Below, piece by piece: positions 56,912 through 64,000 of a stretch of DNA of 64,000 nucleotides. Source of the DNA: Klebsiella aerogenes KCTC 2190 (GTDB taxonomy: Bacteria; Pseudomonadota; Gammaproteobacteria; Enterobacterales; Enterobacteriaceae); assembly GCF_000215745.1 (NCBI RefSeq), contig NC_015663.1, positions 1 through 64,000 on the forward strand, read 5' to 3'. The notes below the pieces were generated by a model. That model worked only from the letters and a program-made list of their open reading frames with translations, made no database searches and was not told the origin of the DNA. Position 1 is the first letter of the stretch. Every line of letters begins with the position of its first letter. A program made the position numbers and the translations under genes.

Positions 56912-59093
56912 ACGCCTTTAATTCGCTTAACGGCTGCGGTTTGCCAATCAGGTAACCCTGTAAATAATCGACGCCCAGCGCCAACAGCATCGCCTTTTGC
57001 GCCTCTGTCTCGACGTACTCTGCGACGACCGTAAGCTGTTTCGCCCGCGCGATTTCGATTATGGATTTGACGATAATCGCATCAAGCTGGTCGCTCTCGA
57101 TTTCGTGCACGAAGCAGCCGTCAATTTTTACGATATCCGCCTGCAGGCTCTTCAGACGCTCATAGTTCGCGTAACCGGTACCGAAGTCATCAATGGCGAT
57201 AGCGCAACCGAACTCACTCAGCAGCTGAATATTATGCATGCTGGTATCCGCATTCGAGAACGCCTGCTCCTCGGTTATCTCAATCGTAATATACGCAGGC
57301 GATACGCGATAACGCTTAAACAATGCGATAATCTGAGCGGCGCTATCCTTTTGCATCAGCGTATACGGCAGCAAATTGACGGAGAAGCGTCGGCCAGGAT
57401 GGTGATCGATCTGGCTGAACAGCGTTTCCAGAACCAGCATATCGAAACGCTGGCTGAGGTTGAACTGCGCAATAAGCGGAATAAAACGATCCGGCGTGAT
57501 AATCGTCTCGCCGCAACGCATACGGGTGAGGATTTCGTAATAGCCCTCCCCTTCTGCGTTCTGAATCGGCTGCGCATACAGCAGTAGGCTACGCTCGTTC
57601 AGCGCTTGTTTTATTTTCGTCAGCATCCGTACCTGTTCGGTCGTTTGATCGGAAACCTCTTCCTGCGCGATATCTAACGCCAGCACCCGCTGCACGGCGC
57701 CAGCCTGCTCCGATAACCAGCTAAGCTGGCCAAGCATGGGGTGTAATTCGGTCTCAATGCCGCTGTAACTACCCCACGCCGCGCCAAACTCTAAATCCAG
57801 ATCCTGGTTATGCCAGTTAAATTTAGCGTGGTTAAGCATCGAGACGATGTGGTTTAACCGTGCCGCCGGTTCCGGCCCCTCTATCACCAGCAATAACTCG
57901 CTACCCGGGAGCTGATAAATTTTATCGTGGTGATCCAGGAGCGGCTGCAGACGGCGGGCTATTTGCCGTTTGCACTCTACACGCATCATCATGCCGTAGT
58001 GACGGCTAAGGAAGTCCAGGTTTTCGATACGCAGGCTGCTAATAACAACCCGAGGCGATTGGCGCAAATGCCCTTCCAGCGCCCGCAGATTGGGTAACCC
58101 GGTTAACGGATCTTCTTCAGCCCGATCGCGCCAGCGCTGTTTAATTCTCTCGCTACGCGAATAAATATCCGTCATGTAAAACAAACAAATCGTGAATGAA
58201 ATTAACACCGACAGGACAAATGACAAGGAGTACCCCGATTGAACGCCCTGGAGAAAATTTTTGTTATAGGCCACTAAAAAGAATGCCGAAATAGCCCAGG
58301 TAATGCGAATTAATTCATGCCCCAGCCGGCCGATACCGATGAAGTAGAGAATAAAAATAATCGGCACCAGATATCCAGCAATTAAATCTGAATCAAAAGG
58401 CGCGCAAAGCACCAGCATGATTGTGATTAATGCCATAAACCAATATATGGTAAAGGCTCTTCTTTTTTTCACCAGCCACGGTTGGCAATGACGCAACCAA
58501 AACACCCGCCGGTAACGTGGGCAAACCATCATTCTCATCGGGTAATAGAAAGCGGTAGTAAAGATTAAGGCGGCGCATATCAACGCCTGGATATCAATAA
58601 CGGAATAGATGATCGACGCGGTACTGAAGTAGCTGGAGACGGCAAGCGGGAAGGCGAAGAAGCGCCCCGCCAGATACATCGTCAGCTTAAGCAGAATGGG
58701 GGCAAAGAAGCCGCCCCAGAAGATACGGCGACCGATATGGCGCTTGGCAGGCCTTCCGCTACGCCATTTTTTCCCCGACAACGAGCGCATGATAGCGAAG
58801 GTGAAAAAGACGGAAAATAACTGACAAAATAACAGGATAGCGGCCTGTGTATAAGTTAGATCTATTACAAATGTATTAGTAATTGCAAACGCAACAATCA
58901 AGGGGGCAACGGCGTAACGGCCAAAAATACAAATGGTTGCGTACATTACGCTTAATGGCAGCCATGCCAGATAAATTTTTTTTCCGTCGATAAGGGTTTG
59001 CGGAGAAATTAATCGAGATAGCGGAATAAAAATCAAACAAACAATTAACGCCAGCAGAGTTTTTTTAACTTTGATGTTAAATATGTCAGTCAT
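56910..59093 (-). CDS. pdeA: PdeA (YfeA), cyclic-di-GMP phosphodiesterase with MASE1 and degenerate GGDEF
   Basis: The 727-residue membrane protein has an N-terminal MASE1 sensor (about eight segments to residue 310), a GGDEF-type domain lacking the active-site motif (LPGSELLLV stands where GGDEF should), and an EAL domain with EILTRM (E-x-L), NLLPYTLM, EITEEQAFSN, AIDDFGTGYANYERL and KIDGCFV. The EAL residues needed to bind metal and cleave c-di-GMP appear present, so it should be a phosphodiesterase. The same arrangement is seen in E. coli YfeA. Confidence 0.9.
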   Translation of the reverse strand: MTDIFNIKVKKTLLALIVCLIFIPLSRLISPQTLIDGKKIYLAWLPLSVMYATICIFGRYAVAPLIVAFAITNTFVIDLTYTQAAILLFCQLFSVFFTFAIMRSLSGKKWRSGRPAKRHIGRRIFWGGFFAPILLKLTMYLAGRFFAFPLAVSSYFSTASIIYSVIDIQALICAALIFTTAFYYPMRMMVCPRYRRVFWLRHCQPWLVKKRRAFTIYWFMALITIMLVLCAPFDSDLIAGYLVPIIFILYFIGIGRLGHELIRITWAISAFFLVAYNKNFLQGVQSGYSLSFVLSVLISFTICLFYMTDIYSRSERIKQRWRDRAEEDPLTGLPNLRALEGHLRQSPRVVISSLRIENLDFLSRHYGMMMRVECKRQIARRLQPLLDHHDKIYQLPGSELLLVIEGPEPAARLNHIVSMLNHAKFNWHNQDLDLEFGAAWGSYSGIETELHPMLGQLSWLSEQAGAVQRVLALDIAQEEVSDQTTEQVRMLTKIKQALNERSLLLYAQPIQNAEGEGYYEILTRMRCGETIITPDRFIPLIAQFNLSQRFDMLVLETLFSQIDHHPGRRFSVNLLPYTLMQKDSAAQIIALFKRYRVSPAYITIEITEEQAFSNADTSMHNIQLLSEFGCAIAIDDFGTGYANYERLKSLQADIVKIDGCFVHEIESDQLDAIIVKSIIEIARAKQLTVVAEYVETEAQKAMLLALGVDYLQGYLIGKPQPLSELKA

Positions 59094-59303
59094 TATTGTT
59101 AATCAACACCTCTGCGGCTAAAAAATTATAAGCAATCAGAAAATAGTATGTTGGTTAATAATGGCAGGCAAGAAAATAAATCGAGAAAAATTCCTAAATT
59201 ACGTTGGTTTTTATTTGCTCGATACACGCTGACGTAAGCTTAACGTCATTTACATTAACGGCGCAAAAAGCAAAAACCCCCGCCGTAGCGAGGGTTCGAA
59301 TTT

Positions 59304-59379
<76 letters not shown>

Positions 59380-59420
59380 ACAGGACCTCTTTACGAACCA
59401 AATCCGCTGGGTGCAGAATT

Positions 59421-59496
<76 letters not shown>

Positions 59497-59528
59497 GTAA
59501 CGTAAAGCGTGTCGTGTTGACGGGCGGC

Positions 59529-59557
59529 ATAATATGAATTCCTTCGCCAGGTGTCAA
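59529..59557 (-). promoter_or_regulatory. Promoter of the tRNA-Ala pair
   Basis: On the minus strand: -35 TTGACA (59552-59557), 17-base spacer, -10 TATTAT (59529-59534), then the G+C-rich GCCGCCC discriminator typical of stringently controlled stable-RNA promoters. Confidence 0.85.
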
Positions 59558-59715
59558 CGGCAAAATTACCCCTCCTGATTCAATCGCTGAAAAAGCAGGC
59601 AAATAGCTGACAATGCGAGCCTTATCGCAGGCAGGCGTTAAACATGTCACTATTTCCTGTAAAAGGATGCTATAACATGAAGCACTAATTCCCACATATT
59701 TACTCAGGAAATAGT

Positions 59716-60069
59716 ATGCTCAAGGAACGAATGACTCCGGAAGAAATTGCGCATCTAACTGGCTTCAGCCGACAGACGATAAATAAATGGGTCCGTAAAG
59801 AGGGGTGGCAAACTTCTCCGCGGCCTGGCGTGCAGGGAGGCAAAGCGCGTCTCGTACACGTTAACGAGCAGGTACGAGAGTTTATCCGCAATGCCCAGCG
59901 CGTAGCGGAAACGCCCTCGCCATATTCGGTCGCCGAGACCGATCTCGAGCCATTATTGCTGACGCTCTGTAAAGAGATGACTCATCGCGAACAGAAGCAG
60001 CTAATGTCGCTGCTGCTGCGTGAAGGCATAACCGGGTTGTTAAACCGTCTTGGAATACGCGGCCAGTAA
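59716..60069 (+). CDS. yfeC: YfeC, DUF1323 putative DNA-binding protein
   Basis: The 117-residue protein has an N-terminal helix-turn-helix (MTPEEIAHLTGFSRQTINKWVRKEGW), PGVQGGKARLVHV and a helical C-terminus ending LLREGITGLLNRLG. AGGAAATAGT precedes ATG. It is a paralogue of the next gene, yfeD. Targets are unknown. Confidence 0.9.
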   Translation: MLKERMTPEEIAHLTGFSRQTINKWVRKEGWQTSPRPGVQGGKARLVHVNEQVREFIRNAQRVAETPSPYSVAETDLEPLLLTLCKEMTHREQKQLMSLLLREGITGLLNRLGIRGQ

Positions 60070-60079
60070 AAAACGAATG

Positions 60080-60472
60080 ATGAAACTGAAAGAAAAAATG
60101 ACGCCTGCAGAGCTTGCCGAAGTTCTGGGTCTGGCCAGACAAACGGTCAACCGCTGGGCGCGGGAACAAAAGTGGCGAACCGAGGCGATTCCCGGCGTCA
60201 AAGGCGGGCGTGCGCGTTTAATTGTCATCGACCGGCCAGTGATCGATTTTCTGACCAATATTCCGGCATTTCGTCATCTGAATGAAGAGTATCAGCTCGC
60301 CGAACAGCCCAGCGGCTACTTTATTAATGAAGCGGATGCGGTATGGCGGCAAATCGCCGATACGCTGCAGCTGATGACCGCCGCAGAACAAACTCACCTG
60401 CGCGATCTTCTTGCTCGCGATGGTATTAGTGGCTTCCTGGCGCGGTTAGGTATTAGCCCCGCGACAAAATAG
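60080..60472 (+). CDS. yfeD: YfeD, DUF1323 putative DNA-binding protein
   Basis: The start at 60080 gives 130 residues as in E. coli; ATG 60077 is adjacent. Like YfeC: MTPAELAEVLGLARQTVNRWAREQKW, PGVKGGRARLIVI, C-terminus LLARDGISGFLARLG. It begins 10 bases after yfeC's stop, so the pair arose by tandem duplication and is one operon. Confidence 0.9.
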   Translation: MKLKEKMTPAELAEVLGLARQTVNRWAREQKWRTEAIPGVKGGRARLIVIDRPVIDFLTNIPAFRHLNEEYQLAEQPSGYFINEADAVWRQIADTLQLMTAAEQTHLRDLLARDGISGFLARLGISPATK

Positions 60473-60477
60473 CGGCG

Positions 60478-60505
60478 AAAAAAACGGCAGGATTAACCTG
60501 CCGCT
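60478..60505. terminator. Terminator between yfeD and gltX
   Basis: CGGCAGG (60485-60491), loop ATTAA, CCTGCCG (60497-60503). On the minus strand T7 follows, so it ends gltX well; on the plus strand the tail is CTTGCTTT. Confidence 0.82.
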
Positions 60506-60526
60506 TGCTTTAGCTTACGCTCGGCC

Positions 60527-61945
60527 TCAGGACTGCTGGCTTTCACGTTCGGCGATAAACGCCAGCGCTTTGTTGATACGTTCAATGCTACGGGATTTAC
60601 CGATCGCATGAACGGTGACGTCCAGCGCCGGAGATTGACCCGCGCCGGTCACGGCCACACGCAGCGGCATGCCCACTTTCCCCATGCCCACTTCCAGCTC
60701 ATCAGCGGTCGCCTGAATCGCATGATGGACATTTTCCGCTGTCCAGTCGCTAATGGCCGCCAGCTTATCGCGAACCACTTCCAGCGGCTGACGCGCCACC
60801 GGACGTAGGTGTTTCTTCGCCGCATCGGCGTCGAACTCGGCGAACTCTTCATAGAAGTAGCGGCAGCTCTGGGCAATCTCTTTCAGCGTTTTGCAACGCT
60901 CGCCCAGCAGTTTAACCAGTTCGGACAACTGCGGGCCGTTACGGGTATCGATATTTTCCTGCTCAATGTGCCACTGCAGATGCGTCGCGACATATTCTGC
61001 CGGCAGCGTGTTGATGTAGTGATGGTTTAACCACAGCAGTTTATCGGTGTTGAACGCACTGGCGGACTTGCTGACCGCGCCCAGCGAGAAGAACTCGATC
61101 ATCTCTTCGCGGGTGAAGATCTCCTGATCGCCATGGGACCAGCCCAGACGCACCAGATAGTTCAGCAACGCTTCCGGCAGGTAGCCGTCGTCACGGTACT
61201 GCATCACACTCACCGCACCGTGGCGCTTGGAAAGTTTTTTACCGTCATCGCCGTTGATCATCGATACGTGCGCATAAACCGGCACCGGCGCATTCAGCGC
61301 TTTCAGGATATTGATCTGGCGCGGGGTATTGTTGATGTGGTCTTCACCGCGGATCACGTGGGTGATCGCCATATCCCAGTCATCAACTACGACGCAGAAG
61401 TTATAGGTCGGGGAGCCGTCGGTGCGGCGAATGATCAGATCGTCCAGCTCCTGGTTGCTGAATTCGATCGGCCCGCGGATCTGGTCGTCAAAGATAACCG
61501 AACCTTCCTGCGGGTTGGCAAAACGCACGACGCAAGGCTCATCGGCGGCGTGATGCTGATGATCATGACGGCAGCGGCCGTCGTAGCGCGGCTTTTCACC
61601 GTTCGCCATCTGTTCTTCGCGCAGCGCGTCCAGACGTTCTTTCGAGCAGTAGCATTTATAAGCGGTACCTGCTTCCAGCATTTCATCAATAACCGCGTTA
61701 TAGCGATCGAAACGTTTAGTCTGGAAGTACGGACCTTCATCCCACTCCAGATTCAGCCAGTTCATCCCATCCATGATGGCTTCAATTGCTTCCGGGGTGG
61801 AGCGTTCGAGATCGGTGTCTTCAATACGCAGCACAAACTCACCGCCGTGGTTACGTGCAAAAAGCCAGGAATAGAGAGCAGTACGCGCACCGCCAACGTG
61901 CAGATAGCCTGTTGGGCTTGGCGCGAAGCGAGTTTTGATTTTCAT
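60527..61945 (-). CDS. gltX: GltX, glutamyl-tRNA synthetase
   Basis: The class I synthetase charges tRNA-Glu. 472 residues, with the HIGH-type site [21 protein letters not shown] (7-27), a Cys/His zinc region ([16 protein letters not shown]) and the KMSKS-type GKKLSKRHG near 237. All needed parts are intact. A weak promoter (TTGAGG, 16 bases, TAGAAT on the minus strand, 62038-62011) lies upstream. Confidence 0.97.
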   Translation of the reverse strand: MKIKTRFAPSPTGYLHVGGARTALYSWLFARNHGGEFVLRIEDTDLERSTPEAIEAIMDGMNWLNLEWDEGPYFQTKRFDRYNAVIDEMLEAGTAYKCYCSKERLDALREEQMANGEKPRYDGRCRHDHQHHAADEPCVVRFANPQEGSVIFDDQIRGPIEFSNQELDDLIIRRTDGSPTYNFCVVVDDWDMAITHVIRGEDHINNTPRQINILKALNAPVPVYAHVSMINGDDGKKLSKRHGAVSVMQYRDDGYLPEALLNYLVRLGWSHGDQEIFTREEMIEFFSLGAVSKSASAFNTDKLLWLNHHYINTLPAEYVATHLQWHIEQENIDTRNGPQLSELVKLLGERCKTLKEIAQSCRYFYEEFAEFDADAAKKHLRPVARQPLEVVRDKLAAISDWTAENVHHAIQATADELEVGMGKVGMPLRVAVTGAGQSPALDVTVHAIGKSRSIERINKALAFIAERESQQS

Positions 61946-62158
61946 GAAATGGCCTTACGTTTAATAAAGATGCCGATAGTCGGCAGTGTTCTTGGAATTG
62001 ATAGGGGAATATTCTAACACCACGGGCTGATTCCTCAATGTAGATCCCGCCTCAACATCACGCTTTACCATTTTTGTTTATAAATCATACGCCGAAGCTG
62101 ATTTTGCGATCGCTTTGTTTAATTTTACGACGAACAAACAAATTATTTAGAAAAGGCG

Positions 62159-62186
62159 TTGACTCAAATTCAACTCTCCCTATAAT
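62159..62186 (+). promoter_or_regulatory. Promoter of the valine/lysine tRNA operon
   Basis: TTGACT (62159-62164), 16-base spacer, TATAAT (62181-62186), then GCGACTCC discriminator. First tRNA starts 18 bases after the -10. Confidence 0.88.
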
Positions 62187-62203
62187 GCGACTCCACACAG
62201 CGG

Positions 62204-62279
62204 GGGTGATTAGCTCAGCTGGGAGAGCACCTCCCTTACAAGGAGGGGGTCGGCGGTTCGATCCCGTCATCACCCACCA
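62204..62279 (+). tRNA. valU: tRNA-Val (TAC)
   Basis: GGGTGATTAGCTCAGCTGGG..., anticodon TAC in CCCTTACAAGG, T-loop GGTTCGATCC, CCA end. 76 bases. The first of three identical copies. Confidence 0.96.
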
Positions 62280-62325
62280 ACTACTTTACGTAGTCTCCGC
62301 CGTGTAGAACAGAAAATTGAGAAGT

Positions 62326-62401
62326 GGGTGATTAGCTCAGCTGGGAGAGCACCTCCCTTACAAGGAGGGGGTCGGCGGTTCGATCCCGTCATCACCCACC
62401 A
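62326..62401 (+). tRNA. valX: tRNA-Val (TAC)
   Basis: Identical to the first copy. 46 bases of spacer separate them. Confidence 0.96.
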
Positions 62402-62447
62402 CTTTCTCGCCAGCTGGATTTTCTGTCAAAATGTGAAGTACCGAAGT

Positions 62448-62523
62448 GGGTGATTAGCTCAGCTGGGAGAGCACCTCCCTTACAAGGAGGGGGTCGGCGG
62501 TTCGATCCCGTCATCACCCACCA
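62448..62523 (+). tRNA. valY: tRNA-Val (TAC)
   Basis: Identical third copy, 4 bases before tRNA-Lys. Symbols by order only. Confidence 0.96.
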
Positions 62524-62527
62524 CTTC

Positions 62528-62603
62528 GGGTCGTTAGCTCAGTTGGTAGAGCAGTTGACTTTTAATCAATTGGTCGCAGGTTCGAATCCTGCACGACCCA
62601 CCA
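62528..62603 (+). tRNA. lysV: tRNA-Lys (TTT)
   Basis: GGGTCGTTAGCTCAGTTGG..., anticodon TTT in GACTTTTAATC, T-loop GGTTCGAATCC, CCA end. Its 3' end is repeated at 62820-62836. Confidence 0.96.
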
Positions 62604-62870
62604 ATGTAAAAAGGCGCCCTAAAGGCGCCTTTTTGCTATGCGCAGAACTTTAAGATTCGACAAAATTGTCGGGAACAATTTTGCACAACGCGACAGCGTT
62701 GGCCCGTAGGGCGAGTCTCAGGATGAGACGAGTTTCCCTGCTGCAGGTTCGGGTCGAACGCAGTGAGACAACGGAGCCGCTTGCGGCGACGGCCCGAAGG
62801 GCGAGGCGAAGCCGAGTCATCCTGCACGACCCACCAATGTAAAAAGGCGCCTTTTTGCTATGCGCAGAAC
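62587..62870 (+). repeat. Duplicated tRNA-Lys 3' end and terminator bracketing a 171-bp GC-rich segment
   Basis: The tRNA-Lys end, spacer and terminator (62587-62648) recur at 62820-62870, except that the second copy lacks 11 bases, CTAAAGGCGCC, that make the hairpin's loop and second arm. Between them is a G+C-rich stretch with paired pieces (GGCCCGTAGGGCGAG / GGCCCGAAGGGCGAG) and an A/T hairpin CAAAATTG / CAATTTTG (62661-62683). This is a tRNA-end duplication like the repeats behind tyrT in E. coli, or a scar of past integration. Confidence 0.8.
62608..62634 (+). terminator. Terminator of the tRNA operon
   Basis: AAAAAGGCGCC (62608-62618), loop CTAAA, GGCGCCTTTTT (62624-62634). A perfect, strong hairpin with T-run. 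Confidence 0.92.
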
Positions 62871-62921
62871 GCCAGATAGCGGAACGGCCTGCAACGACAG
62901 CCAACAATGAAGAACAGGCTA

Positions 62922-64000
62922 TCAATACGCTTCTGACGGAATTTTTTCACTTTCCACTCCAGGTTCGATAATCGCCACGACGGTACAGGGTGGCGGCGGC
63001 ATGATTCCATTATTAATCGCTATCAGATTGCCATCCTCTCTTTGCGCAAACAGCGGTGTTGCACCGGGGTTGGTGCTGAGATACTCCGGCCAGCCAAAAT
63101 TGTTATTCAGGCGAGTGACTTTCATGACTGCGCCTTTCGCTATCAGGCTACTAAGCCGTGCCCAGGTCATATCAGTATCGAAAAGCTGTTCGTGACGCGT
63201 TTCTTTCTCACTACGTCCTTTAGTCACAGGCCCCGTACGGATTGAGAAGACGCGATTATTACCAAATATATGCTGAAAATGCAGGGTGGTCAGCGCATTC
63301 TGGTGACGATTTGGCGACAAGGCGATCACCTGACGAATCTCACTCAGATTCAGGTAGTTTTCCGCATGTTCAGACCAGACATTGCCATAATATGTTGGTA
63401 ACCCTTCCATTCTTGCCAGCCGGTAGTATTCCCAGCTGTTATCGCTCAGCTGAACCGGAATATCGAGTTTTCTGAGCGCCTGGGCCAGGGTTCTGGCGAC
63501 CGTATTCGCCCCGACAATCAGCACTCCTCGAGGCCTACGTTGCTGCACGCCAAGCCAGCGCGCCAATTGACTGCTGGTAAGGCTTTGCAAAACTACCGTA
63601 CCTATAATGATTGCGAAAACGACGGTTACCAGCTGATCCGCGTTCTCATAGCCTTTTTTTTGCAGCGTCAAAGCAAACAGGGAACTGACAGCGGCAGCAA
63701 CGATTCCGCGCGGGGCGATCCAACATAACATCAGCCTGTCACGCCAATGCAAGCTGGAACGCCATGTCGAAACAAGAATGCATAGTGGACGGGCCACAAA
63801 CTGGACGATAAGCATCAATATCAGCAGCGGCCAGCCCATCGCCCAGAGTGCATGGATATCAAGACGGGCCGCCAGGATGATAAATAGCGCTGAAAGTAAG
63901 ATGGCGGATAGCTCTTCTTTAAATTCAACGATATCCGAGGTCTCAACCTCTCGCATATTAGCCAGCCAGATCCCCAGGACCGTTACCGCAAGCAGACCAG
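62922..64000 (-). CDS. Na+/H+ (K+/H+) antiporter, C-terminal part with TrkA-N domain; start outside window
   Basis: The frame remains open past the right edge (AVTVLGIWLANMREVE upstream of the Met at 63956). The visible part has the last NhaP/CPA1-type membrane segments (LILMLIVQFVARPLCIL, LCWIAPRGIVAAAVSSLFAL) and a TrkA-N nucleotide-binding domain (GVLIVGANTVARTLAQAL, with Ala for the third Gly). A C-terminal segment with PGATPLFAQREDGNL could be TrkA-C. It should exchange cations for protons in the inner membrane. Gene length and number unknown. Confidence 0.82.
   Translation of the reverse strand, partial: GLLAVTVLGIWLANMREVETSDIVEFKEELSAILLSALFIILAARLDIHALWAMGWPLLILMLIVQFVARPLCILVSTWRSSLHWRDRLMLCWIAPRGIVAAAVSSLFALTLQKKGYENADQLVTVVFAIIIGTVVLQSLTSSQLARWLGVQQRRPRGVLIVGANTVARTLAQALRKLDIPVQLSDNSWEYYRLARMEGLPTYYGNVWSEHAENYLNLSEIRQVIALSPNRHQNALTTLHFQHIFGNNRVFSIRTGPVTKGRSEKETRHEQLFDTDMTWARLSSLIAKGAVMKVTRLNNNFGWPEYLSTNPGATPLFAQREDGNLIAINNGIMPPPPCTVVAIIEPGVESEKIPSEAY

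Noticed and set aside
62450..62653. Reading frames running through the tRNA genes
   Set aside because: They cover tRNA-Val and tRNA-Lys and the terminator; not proteins.

Overview
The window is enterobacterial chromosome, most like the Salmonella/Citrobacter branch. The right-hand 20 kb has the backbone order ypdK, alaC, ypdA-ypdB, glk, yfeO, ipdC, an aldo/keto reductase, ypeC, mntH, nupC, pdeA (yfeA), two tRNA-Ala, yfeC-yfeD, gltX, three tRNA-Val and tRNA-Lys. As I remember it, ipdC and the aldo/keto reductase between glk/yfeO and ypeC-mntH is a Salmonella-type arrangement. The species is inferred from gene order and protein likeness only.

The left 33.8 kb is accessory DNA and looks like the distal part of one or more islands inserted at tRNA-Arg argW. 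A 24-bp copy of the argW 3' end (33780-33803) ends it. Neither the intact tRNA gene nor an integrase is in the window, so both should lie further left. From left to right it holds: (1) the C-terminus of a trimeric autotransporter with 54-bp stalk repeats; (2) a complete citrate-fermentation locus: the citAB two-component system, divergent from a CitS-type transporter, an FAH-family enzyme and citC-D-E-F-(X)-G, with citX decayed; (3) a first, truncated IS3-family element; (4) an A+T-rich segment with an E. coli common pilus-type fimbrial operon (ecpABCDE), a LuxR-type regulator and a MarT/FidL-like membrane regulator pair; (5) a second copy of the same IS, which has cut an alcohol-dehydrogenase gene next to a broken HxlR regulator; (6) a CP4-57/P4-like block: small unknown genes, an inovirus Gp2-type protein, AlpA, an unknown 365-aa protein, a YfjP-like GTPase, a YfjQ-like protein, a DUF905 protein, a KlcA/YfjX antirestriction protein, a RadC-like protein and a YeeU-type antitoxin, then the att repeat.

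Right of the att repeat (33.8-43.7 kb) is a variable strip before the backbone. It carries a type VI secretion phospholipase module (DUF4123 adaptor, DUF3304 putative immunity protein, DUF2235/Tle1 lipase, membrane protein) with no VgrG, a WbuC-type cupin, an unknown 287-aa protein, a frameshifted MipA/OmpV outer-membrane protein, and a deaminase/MFS pair. The expected lpxP gene is not next to ypdK.

Functionally, CitA/CitB should sense citrate and switch on uptake and cleavage to acetate and oxaloacetate. The FAH-family enzyme is the likely handler of oxaloacetate, because no oadGAB genes are present here. YpdA/YpdB is the pyruvate-sensing pair, Glk phosphorylates glucose, AlaC makes alanine from pyruvate, and MntH imports manganese under a visible MntR operator. 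All functions are inferred from sequence recognition by eye; no database search was run.
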